DNA from: Candidatus Omnitrophica bacterium CG1_02_40_15
GTDB lineage: Bacteria > Omnitrophota > Gorgyraeia > Gorgyraeales > Gorgyraeaceae
Length of the DNA stretch: 19,275 bases
NCBI GenBank assembly: GCA_001871815.1
Contig: MNVP01000027.1
Span: forward strand, 1 to 19,275
Direction of reading: 5' to 3'
Positions 15,777 through 19,275 of the stretch are shown here, piece after piece. The position numbers and the translations under genes were made by a program. Below the pieces are notes generated by a model, which saw only the letters and a program-made list of their open reading frames with translations, ran no database searches and was not told the origin of the DNA. How positions within the stretch are numbered: the stretch's first letter is position 1; each line of letters starts with the position of its first letter.

Positions 15777-16388
15777 TTGAGCGCTTATACAAAATCCATG
15801 CAGGAATTAATAGATTGTTTTAAGAAAATGCCGGGCATAGGCGCAAAGACTGCCGAAAGGATGGCTTTTTACGTCTTGAAGTCGCCCGCAGATGAAATGG
15901 TAAAATTTTCTTCCGTGATACGCAAGGTAAAAGAGGAAGTCAGGTTTTGTAAAATTTGCGGGAATCTAAGTGAAACAGAAACCTGCTCTATCTGTAATGA
16001 CCCAAGAAGAGATAAAACTATAGTTTGCGTTGTAGAAGAGCCAACGGATTTAATACTCATAGAAAAATCAGGCAGATATAAGGGCGCTTACCATGTTCTT
16101 TTTGGAGTTATATCTCCATTGGAAGGGATAGGGCCTGAGGAATTGCGAATAAAAGAGCTTATAACCCGCATCAAAGAGGACAAGGTAAAGGAAATAATAC
16201 TTGCTATGGATTCAAATGCAGAAGGAGAAACTACGGCATTGTATCTTTCAGAGGCTATTCAGCCATTAAAGATTAAAATAAGCCGCATTGCGTATGGTAT
16301 TCCTGTAGGCGGTAACCTTGAATACGCTGACCAAGCCACTCTCATAAGGGCTATTGAGGGAAGACTTCCTGTATCTAATCGAACTTGA
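15777..16388 (+). CDS. recR: Recombination mediator protein RecR
   Basis: Works with RecO/RecF to load RecA at single-strand gaps. From TTG 15777 the protein has 203 residues, close to the usual ~200. The helix-hairpin-helix KKMPGIGAKTAERMAFYVL is at 16-34, and the zinc finger uses C58, C61, C70 and C73. The Toprim domain starts with IVCVVEEPTDLILIE, and the AMDSNAEGETTALYL block carries its acidic residues. I prefer TTG 15777 because AAAGGTGG (15761-15768) is 8 bases upstream and the same geometry recurs at porB. GTG 15765 would start within that Shine-Dalgarno and add four residues. The stop overlaps the -35 box of the por promoter. Confidence 0.94.
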   Translation: MSAYTKSMQELIDCFKKMPGIGAKTAERMAFYVLKSPADEMVKFSSVIRKVKEEVRFCKICGNLSETETCSICNDPRRDKTIVCVVEEPTDLILIEKSGRYKGAYHVLFGVISPLEGIGPEELRIKELITRIKEDKVKEIILAMDSNAEGETTALYLSEAIQPLKIKISRIAYGIPVGGNLEYADQATLIRAIEGRLPVSNRT

Positions 16389-16413
16389 CAAATCAAGACT
16401 AGGGTTATACAAT
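16385..16413 (+). promoter_or_regulatory. Sigma70-type promoter for the por operon
   Basis: A perfect TTGACA (16385-16390), overlapping the recR stop codon, is followed after exactly 17 bases by TACAAT (16408-16413), one mismatch from consensus. It lies about 64 bases before the porC start, so the por genes can be transcribed independently of dnaX-recR. Confidence 0.7.
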
Positions 16414-16436
16414 AAAAAGACGTTTTTTAAAATATA

Positions 16437-16460
16437 CTCTCTCCTATTTATGGGAGAGAG
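16437..16460 (+). promoter_or_regulatory. Hairpin in the por operon leader
   Basis: CTCTCTCC (16437-16444) is the exact complement of GGAGAGAG (16453-16460) across an 8-base loop. It lies downstream of the promoter and 6 bases before the porC Shine-Dalgarno AAGGG (16467-16471). No U-run follows, so it is not an intrinsic terminator; a role in mRNA stability or translation is possible. Confidence 0.45.
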
Positions 16461-16476
16461 CAGAGTAAGGGTAATT

Positions 16477-17046
16477 ATGTCAATGGTAGAAGTTGCGTGG
16501 CATGGAAGAGGCGGACAAGGCGCAAAGACAGCCTCACAGTTTCTTGGTGAAGCAGCTCTTGATATAGGTAAGTACATACAGGCGTTTCCTGAGTACGGGC
16601 CTGAAAGGGCGGGCGCGCCCATGAAAGCATTTACCCGGATTAGCGACGAGCCTATTTATGTGCATAGTTCTGTCAGGAAACCTGATGTAGTTATTGTTAT
16701 AGACCCTACCCTTTTAGGCGGCGTGGATGTAACAGAAGGCCTGGAAGATAACGGGGTATTGCTTGTGAATACGGAAAAATCCCCTGAGGATATAAGAAAG
16801 ATCGTTAATTTCAAGCATGGCAAGGTAGGCACAGTGGATGCTACAAAAATTGCGCTTGAAACATTAAAGATTCCCATGCCTAACATGCCTATGCTTGGTG
16901 CTTTTTTAAAGGTAAATACTATTGTCTCGATAGATGAGGTGAGCGAGATAGTAAAGGCAAAGTTTGTTAAAAAGTTAGGCGAAGAAAAAACAAAGGCGAA
17001 TATCGAAGGTATTAAGCGTGCATATAGCGAATTAAGATTAGGTTAA
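16477..17046 (+). CDS. porC: Pyruvate:ferredoxin oxidoreductase, gamma subunit
   Basis: Gamma subunit of the cytoplasmic four-subunit enzyme that oxidatively decarboxylates pyruvate to acetyl-CoA while reducing ferredoxin. From ATG 16477 it has 189 residues and opens MSMVEVAWHGRGGQGAKTAS; GRGGQG (10-15) is the family signature, followed by FPEYGPERAGAPMKAF. AAGGG (16467-16471) supports this start; ATG 16483 is a close alternative, and the frame extends far upstream into recR without family similarity. It is the first gene of gamma-delta-alpha-beta, an order common for the four-subunit type. Substrate could also be another 2-oxoacid, since related enzymes share the subunits. Confidence 0.93.
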   Translation: MSMVEVAWHGRGGQGAKTASQFLGEAALDIGKYIQAFPEYGPERAGAPMKAFTRISDEPIYVHSSVRKPDVVIVIDPTLLGGVDVTEGLEDNGVLLVNTEKSPEDIRKIVNFKHGKVGTVDATKIALETLKIPMPNMPMLGAFLKVNTIVSIDEVSEIVKAKFVKKLGEEKTKANIEGIKRAYSELRLG

Positions 17047-17063
17047 AGCAGTAATAAAACATG

Positions 17064-17145
17064 AATTCCTTAGCTAATTTTACCCCCTGTTGCTTTATTT
17101 CGCAAAGCGAAACAGCAGTGGTAAAATTCAGAGGTGACTATGCAT
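17064..17145 (+). repeat. Start-region hairpin repeat, copy B (upstream of porD)
   Basis: Begins AATTCCTTAGCTAATTTT and ends AGGTGACTATGCAT. The outer stem AATTTTACC/GGTAAAATT (17076-17084 with 17120-17128) and inner stem TTTCGC/GCGAAA (17098-17103 with 17107-17112) keep the layout of copy A although bases differ. The tail includes the extended Shine-Dalgarno GAGGTGA (17131-17137). Its last 22 bases match copy C at 21 positions. Confidence 0.8.
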
Positions 17146-17427
17146 CTGGCTGAGAAGAAAAAATCCTGGGAAGAAATACCAATAGGCGGGTTAATACTAG
17201 AAGCAGGAAACGCTAAGGAATATAAGACAGGTGGATGGCGTACATTCAAGCCTGAAAAAAATGATAAAAAGTGCATTAATTGTCTTTTCTGCTGGATATA
17301 CTGCCCGGATTCTTCTATAAAGGTAGAAGACAGTAAGATGGTAGGTTTTGACTACGAACATTGTAAGGGCTGCGGTATTTGCGCGTCAGTCTGCCCTGTA
17401 AAATGCATTGATATGAAAAAGGAATAA
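17140..17427 (+). CDS. porD: Pyruvate:ferredoxin oxidoreductase, delta (ferredoxin-like) subunit
   Basis: Electron-transfer subunit with two [4Fe-4S] clusters, passing electrons from the catalytic subunits to external ferredoxin. The cluster cysteines are C45, C48, C51, C55 and C75, C78, C81, C85 of a 95-residue protein, each set CxxCxxCxxxC followed by Pro. The N-terminal SWEEIPIGGLI and GGWRTFKPE segments are typical of the delta subunit rather than a free ferredoxin. I chose ATG 17140, 5 bases after GAGG of the strong GAGGTGA; GTG 17134 and, by analogy with the TTG positions after the other repeat copies, CTG 17146 are alternatives. It is preceded by repeat copy B and followed 1 base later by porA. 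Confidence 0.93.
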   Translation: MHLAEKKKSWEEIPIGGLILEAGNAKEYKTGGWRTFKPEKNDKKCINCLFCWIYCPDSSIKVEDSKMVGFDYEHCKGCGICASVCPVKCIDMKKE

Positions 17428-17428
17428 T

Positions 17429-18622
17429 ATGGCGCAAACGAAATCTAAAAAAATTCCATTAACAGGCGACCAGGCAGTAGCTACTGCGATGAAGCAGATA
17501 GATCCGGATGTTGTAGCAGTATACCCTATTACTCCTCAGACAGAGATAGTGATGTATTTTGCAAATTATGTAGCGAATGGCCAGGTCTCGACAGAGATGA
17601 TACCTGTTGAATCAGAGCACAGCGCCATGAGCGCGTGCGTTGGAGCCTCAGCAGCTGGCGCAAGAACAATGACAGCTACTTCTGCAAATGGCCTTGCGCT
17701 AATGTGGGAGATAGTTTACATTGCAGCTTCGCTCAGGCTCCCTATAATAATGCCTGTTGTCAATAGGGCGCTTTCAGGCCCGATTAATATTCATTGCGAC
17801 CATTCTGATACAATGGGCGCGAGGGATTCAGGTTGGATACAGATTTATTGCGAAAGCGGCCAGGAAGCGTATGAAAATACAATACTTGCTGTTAGGATTG
17901 CAGAACATAAGGATATTCTTTTACCTGTAATGGTTTGTCAAGATGGTTTTATAACAAGCCATGCTGTAGAAGGAGTCCAATTATTTGAAGAAAATAAAGT
18001 AAAGGAATTTGTAGGAGAATATAAGCCGGCTCATCCTCTTCTGGATGTTGACAATCCTGTAACATATGGGCCTTTGGATCTGCAAGATTATTATTTTGAG
18101 CACAAACGCCAGCAATCAGAGTCTATGAAGGGTGTGCTGAAAATATTGCCAGAATTGTTTAAAGAATTCGAAAAAACATTCGGAACAAAATATGATTTTA
18201 TAGATACCTATAAATTAGAAGACGCTGATATTGCTGTAATTGCATTATCGTCTACAGCAGGCACTTCAAGAGGGGTTATAGATGAATTAAGGGGCCAGGG
18301 CATAAAAGCTGGATTATTAAGGCCAAGAGTTTTCAGGCCGTTTCCTAGAGAAAAGATTCTAGTAGCGCTTAAAAATATAAAGGCAGTAGCTGTGCTTGAT
18401 AGGGCAGAATCATTCTCAGCGGAAGGCGGGCCTCTTTATACTGAGATTAAAGCTGCATTGTATGATTCAGGCATAAGGCCTTTAGTAACAAATTATATAT
18501 ACGGCTTGGGCGGGAGAGATATATTTCCTGATGATATAAAGAAAGCTTATTTTGATCTAGGTGTAGCATTAAAAAATAAAAAAGTTTCTAACCCCATAAA
18601 TTATCTGGGTTCAAGGGAGTAG
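17429..18622 (+). CDS. porA: Pyruvate:ferredoxin oxidoreductase, alpha subunit
   Basis: Catalytic alpha subunit, which together with beta forms the thiamine-diphosphate active site. Length is 397 residues, normal for the four-subunit type. Family blocks are GDQAVATAMKQIDPDVVAVYPITPQTEI near the N-terminus (residues 10-37), PVESEHSAMSACVGASAAGART with the cofactor-activating-type Glu, SANGLALMWEIVY, and RALSGPINIHCDHSDTMGARDSGW. The C-terminal half (about 260-385) carries the second Rossmann-like domain (ALSSTAGTSRGVIDELRGQG, GLLRPRVFRPFP). The ATG lies 1 base after the porD stop. Confidence 0.95.
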   Translation: MAQTKSKKIPLTGDQAVATAMKQIDPDVVAVYPITPQTEIVMYFANYVANGQVSTEMIPVESEHSAMSACVGASAAGARTMTATSANGLALMWEIVYIAASLRLPIIMPVVNRALSGPINIHCDHSDTMGARDSGWIQIYCESGQEAYENTILAVRIAEHKDILLPVMVCQDGFITSHAVEGVQLFEENKVKEFVGEYKPAHPLLDVDNPVTYGPLDLQDYYFEHKRQQSESMKGVLKILPELFKEFEKTFGTKYDFIDTYKLEDADIAVIALSSTAGTSRGVIDELRGQGIKAGLLRPRVFRPFPREKILVALKNIKAVAVLDRAESFSAEGGPLYTEIKAALYDSGIRPLVTNYIYGLGGRDIFPDDIKKAYFDLGVALKNKKVSNPINYLGSRE

Positions 18623-18646
18623 GGAAATCATGTATGTTGGAATAGT

Positions 18647-18668
18647 AAATTCAGAGGTGACTATACAT
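18647..18668 (+). repeat. Start-region repeat, copy C (upstream of porB, hairpin missing)
   Basis: Only the 3' part of the element is present, ending GAGGTGACTATACAT. It agrees with copy B at 21 of 22 bases and with copy A at about 19 of 22. It provides GAGGTGA (18654-18660), a full match to the extended anti-Shine-Dalgarno complement, 7 bases before the porB TTG. Confidence 0.78.
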
Positions 18669-19275
18669 TGGCAAATATAAAAGAACTTGCAAAGATTCCA
18701 GAAAGGCTTTCAGGTGGACATAGGCTTTGCGCAGGATGCGGAGCTTCAATAATAGTGCGCCAGGTTTTAATGGGCACAAAGGATTACGTGGTAGCAGGCT
18801 CAGCAACAGGATGCCTGGAAGTAGCTACAACGATTTATCCTTTTACCGCGTGGAAAACACCTTTTATACATAATGCCTTTGAGAATGCTGCTGCCACAAT
18901 GAGCGGGGTAGAGACAGCTTACAGAGCCCTTAAGAAAAAAGGCAAGATTACAAAAGAGATAAAGTTTGTTGCTTTTGGCGGAGACGGCGGCACATACGAC
19001 ATAGGCCTGCAGTCGCTTTCAGGAGCATTGGAAAGGGGCCATAAATTGGTTTACGTCTGCTACAATAACGAGGCCTACATGAATTGTTTGAGCACTTCTT
19101 CTATGATTATGACAGAAGCTGGCCTTAAAAAAATAACAGAGGTTAAAACAGGCGAGAAAATTTATGCATTTGACCAAAAAACGCATCAATTGGCCTTAAA
19201 GGAATGCACAGGTGTTTTTGACAACGGTGTTAAAGATGTTTATGAGCTAAACACCTTGCATCATTCCATAAAAGC
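18668..19275 (+). CDS. porB: Pyruvate:ferredoxin oxidoreductase, beta subunit, interrupted by an intein; cut by window edge
   Basis: Beta subunit that binds thiamine diphosphate. Starting at TTG 18668, residues 1-139 follow the family: HRLCAGCGAS with C21 and C24 (cluster ligands), AGSATGCLEVATTIYP with C49, then the cofactor motif GGDGGTYDIG (104-113) through YVCYNNEAYMN (129-139). PorB proteins should continue TGIQRS-like at this point. Instead the open frame continues with Cys140 and at least 62 more codons of unrelated sequence typical of an intein N-terminus. The frame has no other usable start: the GTG in the repeat meets a stop within eight codons. GAGGTGA 7 bases upstream supports TTG. 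The mature enzyme would require protein splicing. The C-terminal extein lies outside the window. Confidence 0.93.
   Translation, partial: MANIKELAKIPERLSGGHRLCAGCGASIIVRQVLMGTKDYVVAGSATGCLEVATTIYPFTAWKTPFIHNAFENAAATMSGVETAYRALKKKGKITKEIKFVAFGGDGGTYDIGLQSLSGALERGHKLVYVCYNNEAYMNCLSTSSMIMTEAGLKKITEVKTGEKIYAFDQKTHQLALKECTGVFDNGVKDVYELNTLHHSIK
19085..19275 (+). mobile_element. Intein (Hint domain) N-terminal part within porB, truncated by window edge
   Basis: Counting from Cys1 (TGT 19085-19087), the sequence is CLSTSSMIMTEAG (1-13), fitting block A of inteins (Cys first, then a hydrophobic-x-Thr-x-x-Gly pattern). LKKITEVKTGEKIYAFD (14-30) then matches the usual I-x-x-V-x-x-G-x-x-V/I-x-x-x-D strand pair. 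Residues 43-57 (GVFDNGVKDVYELNT) resemble the next Hint strands. The window ends at LHHSIKA, just where block B (TxxH) would be expected. Cys1 would make the first N-S acyl shift. The predicted +1 extein residue is the Thr that normally follows NNEAYMN. Whether a homing endonuclease is present cannot be seen. Confidence 0.88.

Overview
This is a gene-dense stretch of a bacterial chromosome: about 19.3 kb with no gene-free gap longer than roughly 110 bases. Apart from the left-most gene, everything is read on the + strand. The DNA is moderately AT-rich with many ATA isoleucine codons, and TTG/GTG starts occur. The gene mix is bacterial rpsB-tsf-pyrH-frr, an MsbA-type lipid exporter (so an outer membrane is likely), archease plus RtcB, and a four-subunit pyruvate:ferredoxin oxidoreductase. 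That suggests an anaerobic, Gram-negative-type uncultured lineage. Candidatus Omnitrophota or a near relative is my best guess, but this is inference from gene content, not a computed placement.

Layout. (1) 1-849, minus strand: a Gfo/Idh/MocA sugar-nucleotide dehydrogenase cut by the window edge, divergent from an MsbA-like ABC exporter (904-2766). (2) 2775-5659: a good sigma70-type promoter, then the translation/nucleotide cluster rpsB-tsf-pyrH-frr. (3) 5666-7642: tRNA-Lys(TTT), archease and the RNA ligase rtcB, almost without spacers. (4) 7685-10479: serS, a small membrane protein with an HExxH motif, tRNA-Ser(GGA), an isoprenylcysteine-methyltransferase-like protein and a 61-residue hydrophobic protein. 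(5) 10479-13991: a PIG-L/LmbE deacetylase that looks broken by a frameshift at an A7 run, a GNAT acetyltransferase and an ArnT-like glycosyltransferase. (6) 14006-16388: dnaX and recR. (7) 16385-19275: a promoter and the por operon in the order gamma, delta, alpha, beta; the beta gene runs off the right edge.

The most striking feature is at the right edge. The PorB reading frame follows the family through the thiamine-diphosphate motif ending NNEAYMN, then switches at a cysteine codon (19085) into a sequence with the character of an intein N-terminus. The insertion falls between the Asn and the expected Thr of the cofactor-binding motif.

Two kinds of small dispersed repeats occupy the spacers. 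One is a set of three GTAGGG...CCCTAC palindromes (858, 2815, 7639). The other is an element whose 3' end carries a strong Shine-Dalgarno sequence; it forms the translation start region of three unrelated genes (recR, porD, porB), twice with a long hairpin. Two protein genes begin within 9 bases of a tRNA CCA end. A perfect 16-bp inverted repeat inside dnaX contains a T7 run whose -1 frame is an immediate stop, a plausible source of a short gamma form.
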